DNA of 38,094 bases from Bacteroidales bacterium (lineage in GTDB: Bacteria; Bacteroidota; Bacteroidia; Bacteroidales; Paludibacteraceae), in NCBI GenBank assembly GCA_018066005.1, contig JAGHSG010000080.1, positions 1 to 38,094 on the forward strand, given 5' to 3'. This document shows positions 9,552 through 16,795 of this stretch, piece by piece. The notes below the pieces were generated by a model. That model was given only the letters and a program-made list of their open reading frames with translations, was not told where the DNA came from and made no database searches. The stretch's first letter is position 1, and every line of letters begins with the position of its first letter. A program made the position numbers and the translations under genes.

Positions 9552-12500
9552 ATATTTCCATGTGTTGTTGGTGCTTGGCAGGTACGTTTCAATTGATCAC
9601 CGTTATTATCATTGTAATCAAAGCAGAATGCCAGAGTAAAGTCTCCTTCTGTCTTATACCAGAAACCAAAACCGGTAGCGCCAGCAGAAGACGAAGAATT
9701 ATATGCTGCATCTTTGCCAATTTCGTAACCATTCCAGTTATTATTCATATTACTAAATGTGAACTTCAGCACCTTATGACCAGTGAAGTATGAATCATCC
9801 TCTTTTGAGCAACTCATAGTAGCACTACCACCTTGCTTGCTCATATAAGATTCATTGTCAGGAGTTACAATCAAAGCATCTACTTTGGGTTTTTCTGCCC
9901 ACTTGGTGTAGAGGGTGCAGGCTTCATCTTTTACCCAGTTGCCGTAAGCATCGGTATAATTCTCCACACTTGTGCAGAGAGTACCATCGGCATTCATGAC
10001 CTTGGTAGTGCAATCTTGTTCAGCATAGAAACCTTCTACTATATAATTATCGCGCGTGGGCGCAGAGAAGTTACTAGTTGAATTGGAGTTATAGGTAACT
10101 TGGACACTACCAGCAACAGAACCACCATTCTTGTCCAGCTTGAGGTTGTAGGTCTTTGCTGTCCATTGAGCCGTATAAGTAGTGGCAGCAGCGGGCATAG
10201 TAGCAGCAACTGCCGGATTCCAACCAGCAAAGGTATAACCGGTCTTCTCGTAAACAGGAGCTTTCAAACTTGTGCCGAAATCAACATCACCGGCAGCCGT
10301 TCCTGCCGTTTTGAGAGTAGCACCATCAATACCTGCCCAAGTGAGGGTGTAGTGGTTTATACTCCACTGAGCCGTGTAAGTTACATCGTTGTCAGGCATA
10401 GTGGCTGCAACAGTAGGACTCCAACCTGTAAACTCATAACCTGTCTTGGAAACTGTAGGAGCAACAAGAGTAGTTCCATAATTAACAAGCCCTGCTTTCG
10501 TATAGTCACCTGTCAAGGTAGCGCCTTCAATATCCGCCCATGTGAGGTTGTGTTGGTTGATAGCGCAAGTTGCAGAGATAGTAATATCTTCTGTCAAAAT
10601 CAATGGTGAACCCGATGTAAAGTCTTTACCATTAACTTGGAATGAAGTTGCAGAATATCCTTGCGCGGGCGTGAAAGTTATTGTAAGGATACATGTGTGC
10701 GCGAGGTCAGCACTAACGGAAGTCATATTTTGTGCAGAACCGGCAACGTCTGTGTATGCAACATTGATTGTTCCGTTAGCAACTTCACCAAGCGTTACCT
10801 CGTGGGTCAGCATGCCATTCGATTTGTTATAGCCGTAATAACTTGGCGAACTACTCTCGGTAGTAGTTGGAACTAAGGTGATATCGGTAGTTATATTCTC
10901 CTTAATGAACGACAAGCAGTTGTTGATGTCATGACTGCCAGGACGAACAGCATAGATACTATTTTTGTCAGTCCACGCCGTATTATCAGCCACATGGAAA
11001 GCGTTGTAGTCGGTAAACTCGGCAGTTGTGCAACTATACAGGTTTTGTGTGCCGGGAACTTTGGTCATGTCAATCTTGTTAGTCCAGCACTTATGACCTA
11101 TACGGAAATAAACGTTGCTCCATTGTGTAGTTGAGTTATCAAAGTACACCTTATTTCCTGCTGCTGTTGAATAACTGCTTTCGGGCAAGAAGGTAGAAGC
11201 ACAGATAATGGGATTATTTGTTTTGTTTACGCCTGTATTGGGCACATATACAATGATGTAGTAACGGTCATTGCCATTATAAAATACAGCACTGTTTTCG
11301 CCAACACCCCACGTGTCGTCCGTATTCATATCCGTGATATCGGTGCAATGGAAACCGGGGGAATTATATGTATAACCATACCATGTTCCATTTTTCTGAA
11401 TCTTAAATTGACGTTTTTGATCACTCTTGTAGGTGTACCAATACCAATAGGTGCCATCATCGCTTGGCGTCATTTCATTGGCAGCCCAATCGCTTGTCCA
11501 TGCTTCGTGATAGTAGTACGCTTGACTCCACTTGGCATAAATGGTTGTGTTGGCAGCAATCGGTGCTGCAAAGTCAAACGGAGTAGTGCAGGCATCATTA
11601 GCAAACCAGCCCACGAAAGTGAATCCATCAGCAGAAGGGTCTGCTGGTTGTGAGATAGTGCCGTTAGGAGAGGTGTAAAGTTCGTAATTATTGCCATGAC
11701 CCATGAGGTTGACGGTAATAGTTACGAATTCAGGATAATGCACAGTTAAGGTGGGATCGTTTCCCGCAAAATTAACGGTAAAAGTATAATCACCGGCAGC
11801 CGTAGTATGAACGCCGACATTCTTACTTCCGTCCAAATACCAACCTGTATTATCATGATACATTATCATGTTGTCATCCTTAGCGCCATGATTCGTATTG
11901 TTATCCCATATTTGGAACCAATAATTAGTATTAGCGGCTAAGTTCTGTACGGTCACACTAGCGACCTGTTCTGTGCTATGACCTGTTGCCTTAACAAAAT
12001 CATATTGAGTTTCCCAATTGTCTTTGAAGGTGCCTTTCATGTACCACACGGTAGAAAGGTCCTCTGTCCACTTAGCGTATAAGTCAATATTGTCTTCTAA
12101 CTCTGTGCCTGCTGTAACAGGATGCTCAAATTGCTCATCTGAGAACCAACCATCAAAGTTAAATCCTGCTTTCGATAATGTTGGAAGAGGATCGGGAAGA
12201 TTTGTTTGATCTTCTTCGTTTTCGGGACAAGTTGTACCGCCATCACAGTGATAAGTGATAGAATACCCCGTTGCCGGTGCTTCGGTGCAGAAGACATCGT
12301 CAGATGCGGTGATAGTAAAGTAGTCGTAATCGGTTGATTGATACTCTTTACCAATGGCTAAAATATACTTACCAGCAACTAAAGTTTCTAATGACTTTGT
12401 GTCTTCTTTCCAAGACGGATATACCGTGAAAGATTGAGCTTTAAGTGCCTTATTATAAGTATCACCATTGTATTCAAAATGATCATCGCCAGACATGTTA

Positions 12501-14119
12501 GTTGCCCATAAATCGAATTTTGAAGTTAAATTCCACGTCTGACTTGTTTTTGAACGAACTGTAAGAGAGCATGTCGTTGCTTCGCTTATTTCGAATGCAT
12601 AGCATAAACGTTGACTATCACTATTTCCTGCACCTATTGCAATGTAATTGGGACTTGCCGTGGCAGGAGTTGCCCCAGCATCCGTTTCGGTTTCGTAGGC
12701 AGTTAATGGTTCAACTTTTCCACTTATTTTTAAATTCAATTCTTTTCCATCCTCTGCTTCCCATGTTAGGGTGTTGGTACAAACTTTGGTGGATTTCTTG
12801 AAAGTAGCAGTATAGTTCTTCGCAGCATTCATTGTAAAGGTGAAGGGGTTAGATGTTTCCGTGCTGGAACCGGTCCATTTGTCGAATGCGTAACCTGTAT
12901 TTGGAGTTGCGGTAATAGTTACCTTTGTGCCTTCAGGAATAGCGGAGTCATCCGTTTGGTTACTTTCGGCAGAACCATGTCCGTCATTGCTCAACGTCAA
13001 AGCATACGTTTCAAAACAGAAGACATCGTCAGAGGCCTCAATGGTGAATTTGTCGAAATATACTGTCCACCAATGTTCTGAAGAATGAACTGCGACTACG
13101 TAATCATCTGCCGGTTGATTCGTAAATGTGCATTCTACATCGTTCCAAGTTTGATCAGATGCTCCGACGGTTTTTACTTGTTCACTTACCTTTTTGTAAG
13201 ATTTACCTTCATATGTAAAAGTTTGAGAACCTGATTGTTTTGTAGAATATAAAATGATTGTTGCGGATTTATTGTTATAAAATCCTCCTGCTCTAATCGT
13301 GAATGCAAGATCTGCTGCTTTTGAAGTAGAAAAATGATAATAGATACATTTTGAATCGGCACTAGCGTTTTGCTTCATACTGATAAAATGACCATCTGAT
13401 GCACTACTAACCATAGAACTAGCGTCTTTACCATCGCAATGCTTATCTTTTATATACTCACATGTTTCTACTCCTGTCGGACTAATCATTTTTGATTCAT
13501 CCTCTGCTTCCCAAGTTAGGGTTTTGGTACATGTAGGAGTGGGGTCGTCACCACCACCTTTGTAAGTGAAAGTAATTTGACCCGCACCACATTTTTCGTC
13601 ACCAGTAGATTTGAACTGAGCACGAACATAATAGTCACCCGCAGCAGGCACTACAATTTCTAGCGTTTCCGTCCATGTCTTTTCTGGATTGGAAGTTGTA
13701 TAGGTCAATGGATGAGTTGCGTAACTCTTATTCCATGTGTTTTGATCAACTACCACGATAGGAGTATATAATTTTTTATCCTCTTTTACCATACAAGCAA
13801 TTTCTACTTGATAGGTACCTTTTTGGAAAGTGTATTTTTGACGAGATTGAGCAACTTCAATGGCGTCATCGCCTTTAAAAAGACAATAACCACTGCTATG
13901 CTTCAAATTGCTTTCTCCCACACCACTCCATTCAAAGTCACCATCCAAAATAACATTGTTTGAGGATGTACCTGATAATGACGTTCCGCTGCCGTAGCTA
14001 TTCCAATCAAAAGACAAAGAGGAAGGGATGTTTTCTCCCCACAGGTTAGTTACGCCGCCGAAGAGAAGCACTAAAAAGAGTGCGCGGCGGAAAAAAGTTG
14101 TTGTAAATGTTTTTTTCAT
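9542..14119 (-). CDS. Giant secreted modular protein, N-terminal part (frame 1)
   Basis: The frame starts with a signal peptide (residues 1-28, ending TNLWG). Next come a beta-rich N-terminal domain (about 30-190, also at the start of the 18181-19881 protein), two Cys-bounded CBM6/35-like modules (197-368 and about 446-611; each opens CTxTLTWEAED and closes DDVFC), an InlB-like repeat between them, and Listeria-Bacteroides repeats. Starch-binding-like beta domains follow (one contains VYFDNSTTQWSNVYFRIG), then three more Listeria-Bacteroides repeats. The frame ends in the middle of a GFGFWY module. Reading from QLKR into YLPSTNNTWKYMYV in the other frame restores the module as it appears at about 7,390 (KLPSTNGAWEYFYV). 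Adding one base gives a single protein of about 3,092 residues. The family is extracellular; binding rather than catalysis is inferred. Confidence 0.75.
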   Translation of the reverse strand: MKKTFTTTFFRRALFLVLLFGGVTNLWGENIPSSLSFDWNSYGSGTSLSGTSSNNVILDGDFEWSGVGESNLKHSSGYCLFKGDDAIEVAQSRQKYTFQKGTYQVEIACMVKEDKKLYTPIVVVDQNTWNKSYATHPLTYTTSNPEKTWTETLEIVVPAAGDYYVRAQFKSTGDEKCGAGQITFTYKGGGDDPTPTCTKTLTWEAEDESKMISPTGVETCEYIKDKHCDGKDASSMVSSASDGHFISMKQNASADSKCIYYHFSTSKAADLAFTIRAGGFYNNKSATIILYSTKQSGSQTFTYEGKSYKKVSEQVKTVGASDQTWNDVECTFTNQPADDYVVAVHSSEHWWTVYFDKFTIEASDDVFCFETYALTLSNDGHGSAESNQTDDSAIPEGTKVTITATPNTGYAFDKWTGSSTETSNPFTFTMNAAKNYTATFKKSTKVCTNTLTWEAEDGKELNLKISGKVEPLTAYETETDAGATPATASPNYIAIGAGNSDSQRLCYAFEISEATTCSLTVRSKTSQTWNLTSKFDLWATNMSGDDHFEYNGDTYNKALKAQSFTVYPSWKEDTKSLETLVAGKYILAIGKEYQSTDYDYFTITASDDVFCTEAPATGYSITYHCDGGTTCPENEEDQTNLPDPLPTLSKAGFNFDGWFSDEQFEHPVTAGTELEDNIDLYAKWTEDLSTVWYMKGTFKDNWETQYDFVKATGHSTEQVASVTVQNLAANTNYWFQIWDNNTNHGAKDDNMIMYHDNTGWYLDGSKNVGVHTTAAGDYTFTVNFAGNDPTLTVHYPEFVTITVNLMGHGNNYELYTSPNGTISQPADPSADGFTFVGWFANDACTTPFDFAAPIAANTTIYAKWSQAYYYHEAWTSDWAANEMTPSDDGTYWYWYTYKSDQKRQFKIQKNGTWYGYTYNSPGFHCTDITDMNTDDTWGVGENSAVFYNGNDRYYIIVYVPNTGVNKTNNPIICASTFLPESSYSTAAGNKVYFDNSTTQWSNVYFRIGHKCWTNKIDMTKVPGTQNLYSCTTAEFTDYNAFHVADNTAWTDKNSIYAVRPGSHDINNCLSFIKENITTDITLVPTTTESSSPSYYGYNKSNGMLTHEVTLGEVANGTINVAYTDVAGSAQNMTSVSADLAHTCILTITFTPAQGYSATSFQVNGKDFTSGSPLILTEDITISATCAINQHNLTWADIEGATLTGDYTKAGLVNYGTTLVAPTVSKTGYEFTGWSPTVAATMPDNDVTYTAQWSINHYTLTWAGIDGATLKTAGTAAGDVDFGTSLKAPVYEKTGYTFAGWNPAVAATMPAAATTYTAQWTAKTYNLKLDKNGGSVAGSVQVTYNSNSTSNFSAPTRDNYIVEGFYAEQDCTTKVMNADGTLCTSVENYTDAYGNWVKDEACTLYTKWAEKPKVDALIVTPDNESYMSKQGGSATMSCSKEDDSYFTGHKVLKFTFSNMNNNWNGYEIGKDAAYNSSSSAGATGFGFWYKTEGDFTLAFCFDYNDNNGDQLKRTCQAPTTHGNICM

Positions 14120-14170
14120 GATGTTAAAATTTTATGTGTTAAACTTAAGTTGATTGTTTCTTATCTTAGT

Positions 14171-14197
14171 CGCTATCCAAAATAGCGTGCAAAAGTA
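14171..14197 (-). promoter_or_regulatory. Candidate promoter and 5' hairpin for the giant protein gene
   Basis: On the minus strand TACTTTTG (plus 14190-14197) matches the Bacteroidetes -7 element TAnnTTTG, 71 bp upstream of the start codon; no good -33 TTTG is visible. Immediately downstream is a perfect inverted repeat CGCTAT-CCAAA-ATAGCG (14171-14187), which would form a hairpin near the 5' end of the transcript or serve as an operator. Confidence 0.45.
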
Positions 14198-14331
14198 ATA
14201 AAAAAGTTTTATTTATAAAAATAAATACAAGACAAAATGCAGTCGGTGAAATTTACTGCAAAAAGATAGATAAAAAAGTATCAGCAGAAGCGAGGGTACA
14301 ATGCCTTGCGACCTTCGCCATATCGACTTTG

Positions 14332-14485
14332 ACAAAAACCATAAAAACCTCTTGAACAGGATGGGTACTATTGTACCTGCTGCTATGAGCGTGTGAAAAT
14401 CCTTGTATGCAAGCATCCAGATATTTTTACCCACTCATACCATCACCCTCCTTTAGAGGCTATCATCCTCTTCAAGACGATAAAC
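14332..14485 (+). repeat. Structured repeat element, copy D
   Basis: The left end is ACAAAAACC (14332-14340) and the right end GACGATAAAC. The outer stem CTTGAACAGGATGGG pairs imperfectly with ATCATCCTCTTCAAG (14465-14475 region). Inner features are a perfect GGTAC-TATT-GTACC hairpin just before TGCTGCT, ATGC-AA-GCAT, and CATCACCCT. Together with the inverted word at 14566-14600 it forms an inverted counterpart of 262-458. It lies upstream of the giant protein gene, in antisense orientation to it. Confidence 0.7.
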
Positions 14486-14735
14486 CTCGCGTTCGGCAAC
14501 AAATCGCAAATGGCTGATACCACTCCGTTTAATCAGCAAGCGACTTGTGCCTCCGCTCTCCCCACCACGCAAGCGTGTCGGGGACCCCGAAGGGCAGAAC
14601 GCAATTGGTTAATCGGTGAGTCGGTGAACCGGTGAGTTGGGGAAATGGTGTTTGCGCAAGCGCAATTGATGTAGCGCTGACGCGCTTGTTGTTTGCCTAA
14701 CGGCAATTGTTGTTCCGCCGATGGTGGATTGATGT
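14486..14735. repeat. Hairpin and octamer mosaic
   Basis: No gene is seen. The word GCAAGCGTGTCGGGGACCCC (about 14571-14590) is the inverse of one near 270-293. Five octamers occupy 14607-14646 (GGTTAATC, GGTGAGTC, GGTGAACC, GGTGAGTT, GGGGAAAT). Then 14647-14735 is a string of small GC-rich hairpins (GCGCAAGCGC, GCGCTGACGCGC, GCCTAACGGC, CCGCCGATGGTGG) separated by about 8-nt AT-rich spacers such as AATTGATG. The last 89 bp recur at 16116-16204 with two differences. Confidence 0.7.
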
Positions 14736-14746
14736 GTCGCCGGACT

Positions 14747-14769
14747 AAAAAAAGCGGTAAAAACCGCTT
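14747..14769 (-). terminator. Rho-independent terminator (minus strand)
   Basis: On the minus strand AAGCGGT-TTTT-ACCGCTT is a perfect 7-bp stem followed by a T run (7 A on the plus strand, 14747-14753). It lies about 255 bp beyond the DUF4143 pseudogene and would separate it from the giant protein gene. Confidence 0.65.
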
Positions 14770-15024
14770 GAATGGATTTTTACCGCTAAAGGGAGATTTT
14801 GAAATTGCTTCGCGAGGGATTCTCCCGCAGATTTCGCAGACTTTTTTTATCACAAGGTTGTGTCATGTTGTTGCCGCCAAAAGCCAACTCGTTGGCGGGG
14901 CGGACACAACATCCATACACAACCCACGAAGAAACAAAGAAAACAAAATCGGTTGACGATTGACAATGCACAATGCACGAGGGTTGATGGGCGATTAACC
15001 GATTAACCGAAGGTAGAGGGAGAA
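14770..15024. other. Gene-free stretch with short inverted repeats
   Basis: No coding region is convincing. GTTGTGTCATGTTG near 14866 and GGACACAACAT near 14901 form an outer arm around GCCAA-CTCG-TTGGC (about 14881-14894), a nested hairpin. Two GATTAACC octamers lie at about 14992-15008, in the orientation opposite to most others in the window. Confidence 0.4.
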
Positions 15025-15721
15025 TTAGAATTGTGTTAAAAGGAAAGACATATACATCGGAAGGGTGAGTAACTTGCCCTCGCGACCAACATTATAATCG
15101 CCTAACTTAATGGCATGCGAGACATGATATTTCACCTCGTTGTTCATCACCGTTTTCAACGATTTGGCATTACCCGTCCGCGCTTTGCATTCAATAGGTA
15201 CACATTCACCCTGATAGCGGAACAAAAAGTCCAATTCCACCCCACCATCTTTATGGTAATAATAAAGCTTGCGTCCCATTTTACCTAAAACATCCGCCAT
15301 CACATTCTCGTAAATAGCCCCTTTATAGGTCCCTAACTGACCTTGCACAATACTACTCGCCGTTCCCGACTCAAGCATGCTGACAAATAGTCCGGTATCC
15401 GCCATATAGACCTTGAATTCCGAATAAATGGCATTGCCGTCTAATGGTAATTCGGTTGTCTCAGTATTATAGGCACGGCGAATCATTCCCGCGCCTTCAA
15501 TCCACTGCAAACATCCCGCATAGTCACGACCACGTGCATTAGTACGCACAGCTGAATACATGAACTTCTTATTCTCACGCGCTAATTGTTTAGGAATAGA
15601 ATTGAAACATTCTACAATACGTGACTTATCCGCATTGACGGCAACCCTTTATCACCAACGGCTTGCGATGGGGAGTATTCTTCCATGTTTCAAATATGTG
15701 CTCTATCTTTCGTCTAAACAT
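15025..15721 (-). pseudogene. AAA (AAA_14/DUF4143) ATPase, internally deleted
   Basis: The family is a two-domain ATPase of roughly 400 residues with an N-terminal AAA domain and a C-terminal DUF4143/nuclease-like domain. Here the normal N-terminus starts at 15721 (MFRRKIEHIFETWKNTPHRK) and reaches the Walker A region (PLVIKGCRQCG), then hits a stop at 15626-15628. In another frame ADKSRIVECFNSIPKQLAREN follows almost at once and leads into the C-terminal half (15561-15025), with VELDFLFRYQGE and IECKAR, the D-ExK nuclease-like signature. So most of the ATPase domain, about 170 codons, is missing and the frames do not match. The C-terminal piece alone cannot hydrolyse ATP. A -7-like TAATTTTG lies at 15838-15845 on the minus strand. 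Confidence 0.8.
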
Positions 15722-15912
15722 ATATTGTTGTATTACAGCGAATTATTATATATTGTACACATTTTCATACTGACTTTTTGCCTAGTTTGTCACGTTTTAC
15801 CCTATGACTTTTGTGTAATATCTCACAAAATCTGCTGCAAAATTACAAAAATTATTCCATATACGCAAGTTTTTTGCAAAAAAACATACAAAAGTACTGT
15901 TGCGATAAAATA
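15722..15912 (-). promoter_or_regulatory. AT-rich leader with candidate promoter of the DUF4143 gene
   Basis: The minus strand reads CTTG, 20 bp, TAATTTTG (-7 at plus 15838-15845), close to the Bacteroidetes consensus, 117 bp before the old start codon. A second -7-like TACTTTTG lies farther upstream, near 15895. No ORF here resembles a protein. Confidence 0.4.
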
Positions 15913-16062
15913 AACAAAAACCATAAAAACCTCAGAAAACCAATACGCAGCGTTGCTGCTAACGTGCTAAACACATTCATAAAGTCCTATTATGCAAGCA
16001 TATAGTCCTTTCTGTATTTCTTTATCATAGTCCTACAGACTATTGGTTTTCTGACGATAAAC
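15913..16062 (+). repeat. Structured repeat element, copy E
   Basis: The ends are ACAAAAACCATAAAAACCTC on the left and GACGATAAAC on the right, as in copies B and D. The outer stem is a different sequence: CAGAAAACCAATA pairs perfectly over 13 bp with TATTGGTTTTCTG. Inside are GCAGC-GTT-GCTGC overlapping TGCTGCT, and TATGC-AA-GCATA. The swap of both strands of the outer stem while the flanks stay constant is the strongest single sign that the structure is selected or templated. Confidence 0.7.
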
Positions 16063-16083
16063 AGATATAAACTATTAGTTTAT

Positions 16084-16115
16084 GGGGAATCGGTGAATTG
16101 GTGAGGCGGTGAGGC
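16084..16115. repeat. Octamer array of four units
   Basis: GGGGAATC, GGTGAATT, GGTGAGGC, GGTGAGGC. The array begins 21 bp after the end of element E and leads straight into the hairpin string at 16116. Confidence 0.65.
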
Positions 16116-16204
16116 GGTGTTTGCGCAAGCGCAATTGATGTAGCGCTGACGCGCTTGTTGTTTGCCTGACGGCAATTGTTGTTCCGCCGATGGCGGATTG
16201 ATGT
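16116..16204. repeat. 89-bp hairpin string, second copy
   Basis: This is a direct repeat of 14647-14735 with two substitutions. The first (GCCTGACGGC for GCCTAACGGC) lies in a hairpin loop. The second turns CCGCCGATGGTGG into CCGCCGATGGCGG, improving the stem. Four hairpins are separated by AT-rich spacers. Confidence 0.75.
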
Positions 16205-16329
16205 TTCACGGACGCAAAAAAGATGTTCGTGGAGCGTCCGTGAAAACGTCCGTGAGATGGCGAAAAGTCAGTAAATACGGCACTATGCAAATCTTCGTGA
16301 AGTCGTGAATTCTCGTGAAGTTCACGAGA
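16205..16329. repeat. Cluster of long palindromes
   Basis: TTCACGGACGC (16205-16215) and GCGTCCGTGAA (16234-16244) form a perfect 11-bp stem with an 18-nt loop. A further ACGTCCGTGAG follows. TCTCGTGAA-G-TTCACGAGA (16311-16329) is a perfect palindrome around one base. They may be operators or more of the local hairpin families; no gene uses them obviously. Confidence 0.5.
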
Positions 16330-16393
16330 TTTCACGGATGTTCATTTTTACAAAAAAGTGGAGTTAGGATATTGAGGATTTAGAGGATTTGCG

Positions 16394-16660
16394 TTGGTTG
16401 AAATCCTCAAAATCCTCAAAATCCTCAAACTATAACACGTCCCTCGCGCTACGCCACGATATATCGTGCTCGGGACGGAGTTATAGAACGCTGCGCTAAT
16501 TGAACGGCACGGAGCCCTAGTAGAACGCTGGCGCTAATAGAACGCAAGCGGGGCGTTAGGACGGTGCATCGCTCCGTTAAGGGCTACGCCATCGTTATAA
16601 CGCTTCTTAACGTCGCTCGCGCAATTAATGTTATACACAAATACAACACAAATACAACAC
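16394..16660. repeat. Microrepeat mosaic in gene-free DNA
   Basis: Nothing here looks coding. In order: three AAAATCCTC-type units (about 16409-16435); a string of hairpins joined by the spacer TAATAGAAC or variants (about 16490-16560; the same spacer recurs at 18095-18165); a 43-bp word 16575-16617 framed by CGTTAAG and CTTAACG that recurs at 19956-20001; and two AAATACAACAC units of 11 bp near 16638-16660. Confidence 0.5.
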
Positions 16661-16674
16661 AGATGGTATAGAAA

Positions 16675-16740
16675 GAACCCGTAAAGAACCCGTAAAGAAC
16701 CCGTTATGAACCGCTTACGAACCGCTTACGAACCCGTTTG
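16675..16740. repeat. Six tandem 11-bp repeats
   Basis: Units: GAACCCGTAAA twice, GAACCCGTTAT, GAACCGCTTAC twice, GAACCCGTTTG. Spacing is exactly 11 bp with no gaps, close to one helical turn. It lies 54 bp beyond the GH27 stop. It could be iteron-like protein-binding sites or slippage products. Confidence 0.65.
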
Positions 16741-16747
16741 TAGCAGC

Positions 16748-16795
16748 GGTGAGGCGGTGAATCGGTGAGGCGGTGAATCGGGGAGTTGGTTAATT
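16748..16795. repeat. Octamer array abutting the GH27 stop codon
   Basis: Six 8-bp units of GGTGAATC/GGTGAGGC type. The last one (GGTTAATT) overlaps the stop codon of the GH27 gene (16794-16796 on the minus strand). Confidence 0.65.

Noticed and set aside
895-9590. Programmed ribosomal frameshifting in GH130 and the giant gene
   Set aside because: No slippery heptamer or downstream stimulatory structure at the junctions, and these families are not known to use it; mutation or sequencing error is simpler.
15560-15913. Plus-strand frame of 117 codons over the DUF4143 promoter region
   Set aside because: Opposite to recognisable ATPase N-terminus and AT-rich promoter DNA; no family resemblance.
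16075-16335. Minus-strand open frame of 86 codons
   Set aside because: It is made entirely of octamers, hairpin words and palindromes, with low-complexity translation; no start context.
14770-16793. tRNA, rRNA or insertion-sequence transposase
   Set aside because: No cloverleaf, rRNA-like stretch or transposase motif could be seen on either strand.
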